From VRUE01 sp963699225 (lineage in GTDB: Bacteria; Actinomycetota; Thermoleophilia; Solirubrobacterales; 70-9): 64,000 nucleotides of DNA. A program made the translations under genes and the position numbers. Position 1 is the stretch's first letter. The number at the start of each line of letters is the position of its first letter. Under the pieces are notes generated by a model that saw nothing but the letters and a program-made list of their open reading frames with translations, made no database searches and was not told the origin of the DNA. Location: assembly GCA_963699225.1 (NCBI GenBank), contig OY969423.1, forward strand, positions 2,774,738 to 2,838,737, written 5' to 3'. This document shows, one piece after another, positions 40,734 through 48,672 of this stretch.

Positions 40734-41617
40734 GCCAAGACCCTTTCGCAGATCGGCTTGCGGCGCTCGTCGAAGAGCGCCGCAGTCAGGTCTGCCTTGG
40801 TCTCGACCCGGATCCGTCGAAGCTCTCCGGATCCGCGCCGGACGTTCCCACCGCCACGGCCGCCGAGCGTGCGGCCACGGCGGTGGTCGCGCACTGCCGT
40901 TTGTTGATCGAGCAGGCCGGGCCGGCCTGCGTCGCGGTCAAGCCCCAGCTCGCCTGCTTCGAGCGCCTGGGAGCGCCGGGCTGGGCGGCCCTCGCCGAGG
41001 TTTGTGAGGCGGCGAGTGACGCTGGACTGCTCGTCATCGCCGACGGCAAGCGCGGCGACGTTCCCGTCACCGCGGCGGCCTACGCTCAGGCCCTGGTCGG
41101 CGAGACGCCGACGCCCTGGGGGCCGGTCAGCGGGCTCGGCGCCGATGCCTTCACCGCCAACCCGTTGCTCGGCGCCGACGCTCTCGAGCCGCTGATCGCG
41201 GCAGCTGAGCAGGCTGGGGCCGGCGTCTTCGCATTGGTGCGGACCAGCAACCCCGGCGCTGCCGACATTCAGGACCAACCCGCCCCCGAGCAGCCCCTGC
41301 ACGAGCGCCTCGCCGAACTGGTCGACGCCCTCGCGCCAAGGCTGTTGGGCAGCAGCGGCCTGAGCGGGATGGGCGCCGTCGTCGGCGCCACCGCTCCCGA
41401 GCACATCGGCCGGTTGCGCTCGCTGATGCCGCGCTCGATCTTCCTCATCCCTGGCGTCGGCGCTCAGGGTGGCCGGCCGGACGCGCTTGGGCCGGCATTC
41501 AGCGCTGGGCCCGCCTCGGCGCTCGTCGCCGCCTCACGCGGCATCTCCGCCGCGGAGGATCCGGGGGTGGCGGCGGAGAACCTACGCAGTGCGGTTTGGG
41601 ATGTTTCGACCGCCTAA
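40730..41617 (+). CDS. pyrF: Orotidine-5'-phosphate decarboxylase (type 2), CTG start
   Basis: About 295 residues. The first canonical start in frame (GTG 40883) would remove the essential first strand. Reading from CTG 40730, which overlaps the HU stop as CTGA, gives SQDPFADRLAALVEERRSQV and CLGLDPDPSKL, exactly the normal start of type 2 PyrF. Catalytic residues lie in LVIADGKRGDVPVTAAAYAQ (Lys and Asp). GADAFTANPLLGADALEPLI, FALVRTSNPGAADIQ, VVGATAPEHIGRLRSLMP and LIPGVGAQGG follow. It makes UMP in pyrimidine synthesis. CTG initiation is inferred from conservation, not shown. Confidence 0.87.
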   Translation: MSQDPFADRLAALVEERRSQVCLGLDPDPSKLSGSAPDVPTATAAERAATAVVAHCRLLIEQAGPACVAVKPQLACFERLGAPGWAALAEVCEAASDAGLLVIADGKRGDVPVTAAAYAQALVGETPTPWGPVSGLGADAFTANPLLGADALEPLIAAAEQAGAGVFALVRTSNPGAADIQDQPAPEQPLHERLAELVDALAPRLLGSSGLSGMGAVVGATAPEHIGRLRSLMPRSIFLIPGVGAQGGRPDALGPAFSAGPASALVAASRGISAAEDPGVAAENLRSAVWDVSTA

Positions 41618-41674
41618 AACTGCTTTGACCGTATATACGATCTGCGGCGCCCAGCCCTTCGCCAGTCACGTCCT

Positions 41675-41992
41675 ATGAACAAACGCACTTCAGCCTCCGC
41701 CCGGGTTCTCGCGGTGACCGCCCTGGTCGTCGCCTTCGTCGTCGCGATCGTCGCGATCGGCGGTGCCCTGGGCGGCAACGACTCAAATGGCTCGGGCAGC
41801 GGCAAGCACAGCAGCAAGCAGGCGCACAAGACCCATCACAAGCACGTTCCCGCCACCTACGAAGTCGAGAGCGGCGACACCCTGATCTCGATCGCCCACC
41901 ACACTGGCGTGCCGGTGAGGACGATCGAAGAACTCAATCCCGAAGTCGACCCCCAGATCCTGGTCGCCGGCGAAGAGCTGAAGCTCCGTTAG
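41675..41992 (+). CDS. Membrane-anchored LysM protein
   Basis: 105 residues. An N-terminal membrane helix (VLAVTALVVAFVVAIVAIGG) is followed by a Gly/Ser/His/Lys-rich linker and a single LysM domain (YEVESGDTLISIAHHTGVPV, then LNPEVDPQILVAGEELKL). It would bind peptidoglycan outside the membrane. The downstream D-Ala-D-Ala carboxypeptidase suggests a cell-wall context. The 57-base upstream spacer includes a perfect ten-base palindrome CGTATATACG (41630-41639). Confidence 0.83.
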   Translation: MNKRTSASARVLAVTALVVAFVVAIVAIGGALGGNDSNGSGSGKHSSKQAHKTHHKHVPATYEVESGDTLISIAHHTGVPVRTIEELNPEVDPQILVAGEELKLR

Positions 41993-41996
41993 GCGA

Positions 41997-42052
41997 GCGC
42001 AAAAATCATCACGGTGATAGCCGGTGATTCGAGTCCGTGGTGATTTTTGCGC
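41997..42052. other. 18-base inverted repeat between lysM and the carboxypeptidase
   Basis: GCGCAAAAATCATCACGG (41997-42014) and CCGTGGTGATTTTTGCGC (42035-42052) pair with one mismatch around a 20-base loop. With A5/T5 inside the stem, it could terminate transcription in either direction or be an operator. It ends eight bases before the proposed carboxypeptidase start. Confidence 0.6.
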
Positions 42053-42060
42053 GAAGACCA

Positions 42061-43245
42061 TTGATATTTAGCTGGCTGCAGCCAGTTGCGCTTCTTCTGC
42101 TGGTCCTTGGGCTCGCGGCCCCATCGGTTGCCAGCGCCAAAGGCCCTCAGATCGAGGCCCGTTCCTGGGCCTTGATCGATGCCCACAGCGGCGACGTCCT
42201 CGTCTCCCACGCCGCCAAGCGCCACCTGCCGATCGCCAGCACGACCAAGCTGATGACCGCCTACGTGGTCCTGCACGAGCTTCCGCTCGACCGCATGGTC
42301 CACGCTGCGCCCTACGAAGCCGAATACGGCGAGTCGCTGCTGGGTCTGCGCCCGGGCCAGCGAATCAGCGTGCGCGACCTGCTCTACGGACTGATCTTGC
42401 GCAGCGGCAACGACGCTGCCTACGACCTTGCGCTCGCCGCGGCCGGCTCGGAGCAGCGCTTCGTCGCCGAGATGAACCACTACGCGGCGGCACTCGGCCT
42501 CATCGACACCCACTACGCCAACCCGGTCGGCCTCGATCAGCGCGGCAATTACTCCAGTGCTGCCGACCTCGCGACCCTGACCAGGCACCTGCTGGCGATC
42601 CCGGCCTTCGCCAAGATCGCCGACTCGCGCAGTGCGCTGCTGCGCAGCGTCCACCCACATCGCCGGATCACGACGATCAACGAGCTGCTGCGCATGGCCC
42701 CCTGGGTGACCGGGGTGAAGACCGGCCACACCTTCGGTGCCCTCTACGTCCTCGTCGGCTCGGGACAGCGCAGGGGGGTCAAGCTGATCTCGGTCGCGGT
42801 CGGGGCGCCGACCGACGAAGACCGCTTCAGCGACAACATCGACCTGCTCGATTACGGCTTCTCCCTCTACAAGCGGCGGCTCCCGGTCAGAGCGGGCGCT
42901 GTGCTCGCCCGGCCGGCGATTCGCTACAGCGGCGGCGAGCTGCCGCTGCGTGCCGCCCGCGCGATCGCCGTTGGGCTGCGCCGTGGCCAGCGCATGAGCG
43001 TCGTCGTCAGCGCTCCGGACGAAGTTGAGGGACCGATTGAGCGCGGCGCGGTGCTCGGTCACGCCAGCGTCTACGTCGAGGGACGACGCACGGCGTCGGT
43101 GCCGCTGCGCGCCGCTCACGCAGTTGCCGAGGCGAGCCTGCTCGAACGAGCCGGCAGCTTCCTCGACGACGAGAAGATTCCCGTCGGTATCGCCCTTTGC
43201 GTGATACTGGTTGGAGTAGTGCTCTTGAGGCGCTTCTCACGATGA
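42061..43245 (+). CDS. D-alanyl-D-alanine carboxypeptidase (S11, DacA-like)
   Basis: 394 residues. Signal peptide (MIFSWLQPVALLLLVLGLAA..). The penicillin-binding triad is complete: SxxK in IASTTKLMTAY near residue 57, SxN in LRSGNDAAYDL, and KTG in GVKTGHTFGALYVLV. A C-terminal domain precedes a terminal membrane helix (VGIALCVILVGVVLLRRFS). It trims pentapeptide side chains of peptidoglycan. TTG 42061 is preferred because GTG 42037 would place the inverted repeat in the coding region; this is a judgement. The stop overlaps the sugar kinase start (ATGA). Confidence 0.88.
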   Translation: MIFSWLQPVALLLLVLGLAAPSVASAKGPQIEARSWALIDAHSGDVLVSHAAKRHLPIASTTKLMTAYVVLHELPLDRMVHAAPYEAEYGESLLGLRPGQRISVRDLLYGLILRSGNDAAYDLALAAAGSEQRFVAEMNHYAAALGLIDTHYANPVGLDQRGNYSSAADLATLTRHLLAIPAFAKIADSRSALLRSVHPHRRITTINELLRMAPWVTGVKTGHTFGALYVLVGSGQRRGVKLISVAVGAPTDEDRFSDNIDLLDYGFSLYKRRLPVRAGAVLARPAIRYSGGELPLRAARAIAVGLRRGQRMSVVVSAPDEVEGPIERGAVLGHASVYVEGRRTASVPLRAAHAVAEASLLERAGSFLDDEKIPVGIALCVILVGVVLLRRFSR

Positions 43246-44198
43246 TCCTCACCGTCACGCTCAACGCCGCGATCGACCGCACCGTCGCGGTACCTAACTT
43301 CCGTCTCGGCCATCGCCACCGGGCCGTCGAGAGCCGCACTGTCGCAGGCGGCAAGGGAATCAACGTCGCCCGTGCCCTGAAGCTGCTCGGCCGGCCCGTG
43401 ATCGCCACCGGTTTCGCCGGCGGCCCGACCGGCAACCGGCTGCTCGAACAACTTCGCAAAGAAGCAGTGCTTACTGACTTCACCCGGATCGCCGCCGAGA
43501 CCCGGATCAACCTCGCCGTGATCGACCCCACCTCGGGCGAGCAGACCGAGATCAACGAGCGCGGCCCGGCGGTCAGCCCGGAGGAGGTCGAGGCCTTCGT
43601 GCGCCGCGTTGGCTACCTCGCCGATGGCGCCAAGCTCTGCGTGCTCGCTGGCACCCTGCCGCCGGGCGCCGGCGACGACCTCTACGCCCGCCTGGTCAAG
43701 GACCTCAGCGAACGGGGCCTACCGGTTGTGCTCGACGCCGAGGGCAGCGCGATGCTTGCCGGCCTGCGTGCCGGCGCCTCGGTGGTCACCCCGAATGAGC
43801 GCGAGGCCGAGGAGCTGGTCGGCCAGGAGTTCGCCGATCGCGACGACCTGATCCAGGGCCTCGCGGAGCTGGTCCGCCTCGGCGCCGGCGAGGCCGCGAT
43901 CACGCGGCCCGACGGCTGCGTCGCGGTGATCGGAAATGGCTCCGAGCAGCGCTTTCTCGAGGTTCGCACCGAGCCGCTCGACCCGGTTTCCACGGTCGGT
44001 TCCGGCGATGCTTTCCTCGCCGGCTACGCCGCCGCCCGCTACGACGGCCGCGAGGCCGACGAGTGCCTCGCCTACGGGGTGGCCTGCGGCGCCGAGTCGA
44101 CCCAGCATTTCGGCGCCGGCACGGTCGACCTCAACCAGGTCGAGCGCCTCCTCGGCGAGGTCCACGTCCAGGATTTGGAGGTCCCCGCCGAAGTGTAG
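43242..44198 (+). CDS. PfkB-family sugar-phosphate kinase (1-phosphofructokinase-like)
   Basis: 318 residues. MILTVTLNAAIDRTVAVPNF is the usual start of the FruK/PfkB/LacC branch. RTVAGGKGINVARALKLLGR binds substrate, and TVGSGDAFLAGYAAARYDGR holds the catalytic Asp and anion hole. TPNEREAEELVG is conserved too. It probably phosphorylates fructose-1-phosphate, fructose-6-phosphate or tagatose-6-phosphate; no PTS genes are adjacent to decide. The start overlaps the carboxypeptidase stop. Confidence 0.85.
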   Translation: MILTVTLNAAIDRTVAVPNFRLGHRHRAVESRTVAGGKGINVARALKLLGRPVIATGFAGGPTGNRLLEQLRKEAVLTDFTRIAAETRINLAVIDPTSGEQTEINERGPAVSPEEVEAFVRRVGYLADGAKLCVLAGTLPPGAGDDLYARLVKDLSERGLPVVLDAEGSAMLAGLRAGASVVTPNEREAEELVGQEFADRDDLIQGLAELVRLGAGEAAITRPDGCVAVIGNGSEQRFLEVRTEPLDPVSTVGSGDAFLAGYAAARYDGREADECLAYGVACGAESTQHFGAGTVDLNQVERLLGEVHVQDLEVPAEV

Positions 44199-44231
44199 GC
44201 TGGGTTCTCAACGCCACCCTGGAGGACCTAA

Positions 44232-45437
44232 TTGGAGATCGACATCGGTCGAGGCAAGAAGGGGCGGCGCGCCTACGGATTCGATGACATCGCGATCGTT
44301 CCGTCGCGCCGCACCCGCGACCCTGACGACATTGACATCAGCTGGACCCTTGGCCCCTATCGCTTCGAGCTGCCCCTGGTCGCTTCGGCGATGGATGGGG
44401 TCGTCAGTCCCGATACCGCCGTGCTCGTCAACGAGCTGGGCGGGCTGGGCGTACTCAACCTGGAGGGGATCTGGACTCGCTTCGAGAACGCCGAGGAGAA
44501 GCTGGAGATGGTCGCCGCGGCGCCCAAGCACGAGGCGACGCGGATCATGCAGGAGATCTACACCGAGCCGGTCAAGCCCGAGCTGATCGGCAAGCGGATC
44601 GCCGAAATCAAGCAGCGCGGCGCCGTTGCCTGCGGCTCGTTGACGCCGCAGAAAGTGCGCGAGCACTACGAGATCGCGGTCGAGGCCGGGATCGACATCC
44701 TCGTCATCCAGGGCACGGTGATCTCCGCCGAACACGTCTCGACCACGGTTGAGCCGCTCAACCTCAAGGAGTTCATCGCCGAGGTGCCGGTGCCGACCGT
44801 GGTCGGTGGCTGCGCCTCCTACTCGACCGGGCTACATCTGATGCGGACCGGCGCGGTTGGCGTCCTCGTCGGGGTCGGCCCCGGCGCCGCTTGCACCACC
44901 CGTGGCGTTCTCGGCATCGGCGTGCCGCAGGCGACGGCGATCGCCGACGTTGCGGCCGCCCGCTCGCAGCACATGCTCGAGACCGGCGAGTACGTCAACG
45001 TGATCGCCGACGGCGGCATGCGCACCGGCGGCGATGTCTCCAAGGCGATCGCCTGTGGGGCGGACGCGGTAATGGTCGGCTCACCCTTGGCCCGCGCCAA
45101 GGAGGCTCCTGGTCGCGGCTTCCACTGGGGCATGGCGACCTTCCATCCCTCGCTGCCGCGAGGCACGCGAGTCTCGACCAAGCAGGACGGGACGATGGAG
45201 GAGATCCTGCTCGGCCCCGCCCAGGAGAACGACGGCACCTTCAACCTGATGGGGGCACTGAAGACCTCGATGGCCACCACCGGCTACGAGGACATCCGCT
45301 CCTTCCAGCGGGCCGAGGTGATGGTCGCTCCGGCGCTGATGAGCGAGGGCAAGAAGCTGCAGAACGAGCAGCAGGTGGGGATGGGATCGAACGGGCGCGC
45401 GGCGGTCTCTGCCGGTGTTGGAGTCGCCGACGACTGA
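44232..45437 (+). CDS. guaB3: GuaB3-family IMP dehydrogenase-related protein
   Basis: 401 residues, TIM barrel of the IMPDH/GMPR family without CBS domains. TTG start with GGAGG seven bases upstream gives MEIDIGRGKKGRRAYGFDDI. Motifs: LVASAMDGVVSPDTAVLVNE, the Cys loop VGPGAACTTRGVLGIGVPQA, and the phosphate site VIADGGMRTGGDVSKAIACG with VMVGSPLARAKEAPGRGF. GuaB3 is widespread in actinobacteria beside guaB2 and guaA. Its exact activity (IMP dehydrogenase or GMP reductase-like) differs between reports. It overlaps guaA by 23 bases, linking it to guanine nucleotide synthesis. Confidence 0.9.
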   Translation: MEIDIGRGKKGRRAYGFDDIAIVPSRRTRDPDDIDISWTLGPYRFELPLVASAMDGVVSPDTAVLVNELGGLGVLNLEGIWTRFENAEEKLEMVAAAPKHEATRIMQEIYTEPVKPELIGKRIAEIKQRGAVACGSLTPQKVREHYEIAVEAGIDILVIQGTVISAEHVSTTVEPLNLKEFIAEVPVPTVVGGCASYSTGLHLMRTGAVGVLVGVGPGAACTTRGVLGIGVPQATAIADVAAARSQHMLETGEYVNVIADGGMRTGGDVSKAIACGADAVMVGSPLARAKEAPGRGFHWGMATFHPSLPRGTRVSTKQDGTMEEILLGPAQENDGTFNLMGALKTSMATTGYEDIRSFQRAEVMVAPALMSEGKKLQNEQQVGMGSNGRAAVSAGVGVADD

Positions 45438-47001
45438 GGCCGGTGCCGTCGAGGTACCGGCCCAGGCCTCCGAGGAGGTTCTCGTCCTCGATTTCGGGGG
45501 GCAGTACTCGCAGCTCATAGCGCGGCGGATACGCGAGTGCGGCGTATTCGCCGAGCTGCTGCCCTCGACGACCTCAGTGGAGAAGATTCGCGAGCGCCAG
45601 CCAAAGGGGCTGGTGCTCTCCGGTGGTCCGGCCTCGGTCTACGAGGTGGGGGCACCGGAGTTCCCCACCGAGCTGCTCGACCTGGATATCCCCCTGCTGG
45701 GCATCTGTTACGGGATGCAGGCCATGGTTCAGGCGCTTGGCGGGCGGGTCGAGGCGGCGGAGTCCGGCGAGTTTGGCCGGACGGACTTGACCCTCACCGA
45801 TGGTGGCGGAAAGCTGCTTGCCGGTTTGCCCAAGGAGCAGCACTGCTGGATGAGCCACCGCGACGCGGTCTTCGAGCCGCCGCAGGGCTTCACCGCGCTC
45901 GCCTCGAGCCCAGGCTCGCCCGTGGCCGCCTGTGAGTACCCCGACCGCGGCCTCTACGGGATCCAGTTTCACCCCGAGGTCGTGCACACGCCCTATGGCA
46001 CCGAGATCCTCACCCGCTTCTTGCGCGACGTTGCCGGCTGCGTCGAGCAGTGGTCGCCGCAATCGGTGATCGCCGAACAGGTGGCGAAGATCCAGGCCCA
46101 GGTAGGGGAGGGGCGGGTGATCTGCGGGCTCTCCGGTGGTGTCGACTCCTCGGTCGCGGCGCTGCTCGTCCACAAGGCGATCGGCGAGCAGCTGACCTGC
46201 GTCTTCGTCGACCACGGCCTGATGCGCCTCAACGAGGCCGAGCAGGTCGTCGCCGCCTTCGAACAGTTCGGCATCCCGCTGGTCCACGTCGAAGCCGAGC
46301 AGCGCTTTCTCGACAAGCTCGCCGGCCAGGACGAGCCGGAGCGCAAGCGCAAGATCATCGGCGGGGAGTTCATCCGCGTCTTCGAGGAGGAGGCGGCCAA
46401 GCTCGAGGACGCCGCCTACCTGGTCCAGGGCACGCTCTACTCCGACGTGATCGAGTCGGGTGGCAGCGACAACGCAGCGACGATCAAGTCCCACCACAAC
46501 GTTGGCGGCCTGCCCGACGACCTCGAGTTCGAGCTGGTCGAGCCGCTGCGGATGCTCTTCAAGGACGAGGTCCGCGCCGTCGGCGCCGAGCTCGGCCTAC
46601 CCGAGCGAATGGTCTGGCGCCAGCCCTTCCCCGGTCCCGGCCTGGCGATCCGCATCGTCGGCGGCGAGGTCAACAAAGAGCGCCTCGACATCCTCCGCGC
46701 CGCCGACGCGATCCTGCAGGAGGAGATCCGCGCCGCCGACCTCTACCGCCAGCTCTGGCAGTCCTTCTGCGTGCTGCCGGTCGTCCGCTCGGTCGGAGTC
46801 CAGGGAGACGGCCGCACTTACGCCTACCCGATCGTGATCCGCGCCGTCACCTCCGATGACGCGATGACCGCCGACTGGGCACGCCTGCCCTACGACCTGC
46901 TCGAGCGCGTCTCCAACCGGATCATCAACGAGATCACCGAAGTGAATCGCGTAGCGCTCGATATCTCGTCCAAGCCCCCCGCCACGATCGAGTGGGAGTG
47001 A
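45415..47001 (+). CDS. guaA: GMP synthase (glutamine-hydrolysing)
   Basis: 528 residues. Class I amidotransferase domain: VLVLDFGGQYSQLIARRIRE, LLGICYGMQAMVQALGG with the nucleophilic Cys, and GIQFHPEVVHTPYG with His/Glu. The ATP pyrophosphatase domain has the P-loop ICGLSGGVDSSVAALLVHKA. The C-terminal dimerisation part has GEVNKERLDILRAADAI and ends NRVALDISSKPPATIEWE. It turns XMP into GMP. GTG 45415 or TTG 45418 could be the start. Directly after the stop begins a 101-base palindrome. Confidence 0.96.
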   Translation: MLESPTTEAGAVEVPAQASEEVLVLDFGGQYSQLIARRIRECGVFAELLPSTTSVEKIRERQPKGLVLSGGPASVYEVGAPEFPTELLDLDIPLLGICYGMQAMVQALGGRVEAAESGEFGRTDLTLTDGGGKLLAGLPKEQHCWMSHRDAVFEPPQGFTALASSPGSPVAACEYPDRGLYGIQFHPEVVHTPYGTEILTRFLRDVAGCVEQWSPQSVIAEQVAKIQAQVGEGRVICGLSGGVDSSVAALLVHKAIGEQLTCVFVDHGLMRLNEAEQVVAAFEQFGIPLVHVEAEQRFLDKLAGQDEPERKRKIIGGEFIRVFEEEAAKLEDAAYLVQGTLYSDVIESGGSDNAATIKSHHNVGGLPDDLEFELVEPLRMLFKDEVRAVGAELGLPERMVWRQPFPGPGLAIRIVGGEVNKERLDILRAADAILQEEIRAADLYRQLWQSFCVLPVVRSVGVQGDGRTYAYPIVIRAVTSDDAMTADWARLPYDLLERVSNRIINEITEVNRVALDISSKPPATIEWE

Positions 47002-47101
47002 TGACGGTCCAGGACGCCGCCTGGCGGTGTCCTCGGGGTTCCACGATGCGCCGCATCGCGAAACCCCTGCGTCCTTGCCAGGCAACGTCCTGAACCGTCA
47101 T
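47001..47101. repeat. 101-base near-palindromic element after guaA
   Basis: Bases 47001-47050 and 47052-47101 are inverted copies around a single central C. The outer part begins ATGACGGTCCAGGACG on the left and returns as CGTCCTGAACCGTCAT. The inner part is perfectly paired (CGATGCG-C-CGCATCG, then GGGGTT/AACCCC-like). Most outer differences become G-U pairs in minus-strand RNA. It starts on the last base of the guaA stop and ends two bases before the next ATG. It could be a terminator, a REP/MITE-type mobile element, or a structured RNA. Confidence 0.75.
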
Positions 47102-47103
47102 CA

Positions 47104-47928
47104 ATGCCTTTTTGGGCTTCGATCTCGATCCTGGGTTTGGTCCAGGCGGCGTTGGTGGCGCTGCCAACCTCGCGACGGCGACCACGGTGGATTGATGGGC
47201 TAAGCAGTCCGTGGTGGGCGCTGGTGCCGGCTTTCTCGATCGCCGTGGTGGTTGGGGCGATCGAAATCTCCCCGAGCTCGGCGGACGCACTCACCTACGT
47301 CGCCCTCGTCGCCGTGCCCCCGCTCGCCGCCTTCGCGCTCGCGGCGTTGGTGCGGGGGTCGCGTCCGGCCTGGGCCCTCGTCGCGGTGGCACTTTTCCTT
47401 CTCGCCTGGGCGACGCCGCACTCGTTTGCCGGCGAGGCGGCAGCTACGGCGCTCTCGGGGCTCGCTTGCGTGACCCTGGGTTGGCTGCTCGTCTGCGGCG
47501 TGCCCGCGAAATGGCTGCGGCTCGGGGTCTACGCGATGGCTGTGATCGACACGATCTACGTCTCATCGGACCTGCTGCAGGGGCCGAATGCAGTGCTAAA
47601 CGCCGCCGCTCCCGCGGCTGGCCTGCCCCGCCTGCAGGCTGTTCACCTCGGCTCCGCCCTGATGGGCTTCGGCGACCTCTTCGTCGCCGCGCTGGTCGGT
47701 TGCCTCCTTGCCGCTGAGAGTCGGTGGTCAAGCGCTGGTAGCCACGGGCTGGATGGCGACTCGGGCCCGGAGAGGTCGCTCGACCTCCAGCTTCTCGCCG
47801 CGGCTCTGGTGGCGGTGCTGGCGCTCGCTTTCGACCTGCTCTTCTTCGCCGTCGACGAGCTGCCCTCGACGGTGCCGGTCGCCCTCGCCCTCGCCCTGAT
47901 CCAGTGGAGGCGGCGGAGTATCGCCTGA
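47104..47928 (+). CDS. Nine-helix membrane protein with GxGD aspartyl protease signatures
   Basis: 274 residues with about nine hydrophobic segments (near 1-20, 37-55, 62-83, 88-104, 113-132, 137-155, 178-203, 228-251, 255-268). Segment 6 contains D149 (YAMAVIDTIYVSSDLL), segment 7 contains GFGD (188-191, GSALMGFGDLFVAALVGC), and segment 9 contains PVAL (258-261, STVPVALALAL). These match in order and place the YD, GxGD and PAL motifs of presenilin/signal peptide peptidase-type intramembrane proteases. The YD motif is only partial (ID). Otherwise I recognise no family. ATG starts two bases after the palindrome. Protease activity is inference. Confidence 0.5.
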   Translation: MPFWASISILGLVQAALVALPTSRRRPRWIDGLSSPWWALVPAFSIAVVVGAIEISPSSADALTYVALVAVPPLAAFALAALVRGSRPAWALVAVALFLLAWATPHSFAGEAAATALSGLACVTLGWLLVCGVPAKWLRLGVYAMAVIDTIYVSSDLLQGPNAVLNAAAPAAGLPRLQAVHLGSALMGFGDLFVAALVGCLLAAESRWSSAGSHGLDGDSGPERSLDLQLLAAALVAVLALAFDLLFFAVDELPSTVPVALALALIQWRRRSIA

Positions 47929-47940
47929 GCCCCGCAGTGC

Positions 47941-48672
47941 CTACGCGGCGATGGGACCCGGCGCAAGCACGGCGGGGTCGTGGCCCGGCTGGATCGTTAG
48001 GCCGGCATCGCGCAGCTCGCGCAGCCGCTCGGCCGAGCGGACCTGGGCCTCCTGGTCGGCGCCGAAGGCCGGGAACTTCAGGTCGTCGAGTCCGCTGGCG
48101 AAGAGCGCCACGTCGGCGCCGAGCACGAGATCTCCGATTCGCACCGACTGATGCCCGGTGGTGTGGCCGGGCGTGCTGAGCAGCTCGATCGAGCCGTCGC
48201 CGAGCAGGTCGTGGTCACCGTCGATGAGGGTGAGGCTGGGCGGAGCGTCGGCGTAGTCGGCCGGCTGAAAGAAGTTGCGCTCGACTCCGGCGCGGTCATG
48301 GGCGGCCTCCCACTCGGCGCGCTGGGCGACGACCGGCACAGACTTGGGGATCAGCGCCAGGCCGCCGGCGTGGTCGAAGTGCAAGTGGGTGAGCACGAGC
48401 CGGGTCAGGGTGCTGAGGTCGACCTGCTCGATAAGCCTTTCGTCTTGCTCCAGGCCGAAGTGACCGAGCGCGGTGCCCTCGCCGTAGCGTGCATCCGGGT
48501 CGGTCACGGCATCCGGATGCAAGCCGGTGTCGACGAGGATGCGCTCGCTCTCAGTCTCGATCAGGTAAACGGGCACCGGCAGCCGGAGCGGCCGCTCGGG
48601 CTCCTCGTCACCCTGGCGCCAGAGGCCCGCGGGGGCCGTCATCCAACCGAGGTTCAGCATTTCGATCTTCAT
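47941..48672 (-). CDS. Metallo-beta-lactamase-fold hydrolase (AHL-lactonase-like)
   Basis: 243 residues. The zinc motif LVLTHLHFDHAGGLAL (HxHxDH) is near residue 105, a further His ligand lies in LLSTPGHTTGHQSV, the bridging Asp in LVLGADVALFA, and the last His in TIQPGHDPAVL. The size, MKIEMLNLGWMT start, and NFFQPADYAD loop are like AiiA/AttM-type lactonases. ATG 48672 overlaps the stop of the upstream hydrolase gene (ATGA). As the last gene of a TetR-controlled three-gene operon it may open a lactone ring after the hydrolases act; the substrate is unknown. Confidence 0.82.
   Translation of the reverse strand: MKIEMLNLGWMTAPAGLWRQGDEEPERPLRLPVPVYLIETESERILVDTGLHPDAVTDPDARYGEGTALGHFGLEQDERLIEQVDLSTLTRLVLTHLHFDHAGGLALIPKSVPVVAQRAEWEAAHDRAGVERNFFQPADYADAPPSLTLIDGDHDLLGDGSIELLSTPGHTTGHQSVRIGDLVLGADVALFASGLDDLKFPAFGADQEAQVRSAERLRELRDAGLTIQPGHDPAVLAPGPIAA

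Noticed and set aside
40883..41617. GTG 40883 as the pyrF start
   Set aside because: It would remove the first conserved strand (CLGLDPDPSKL) that all PyrF proteins need.
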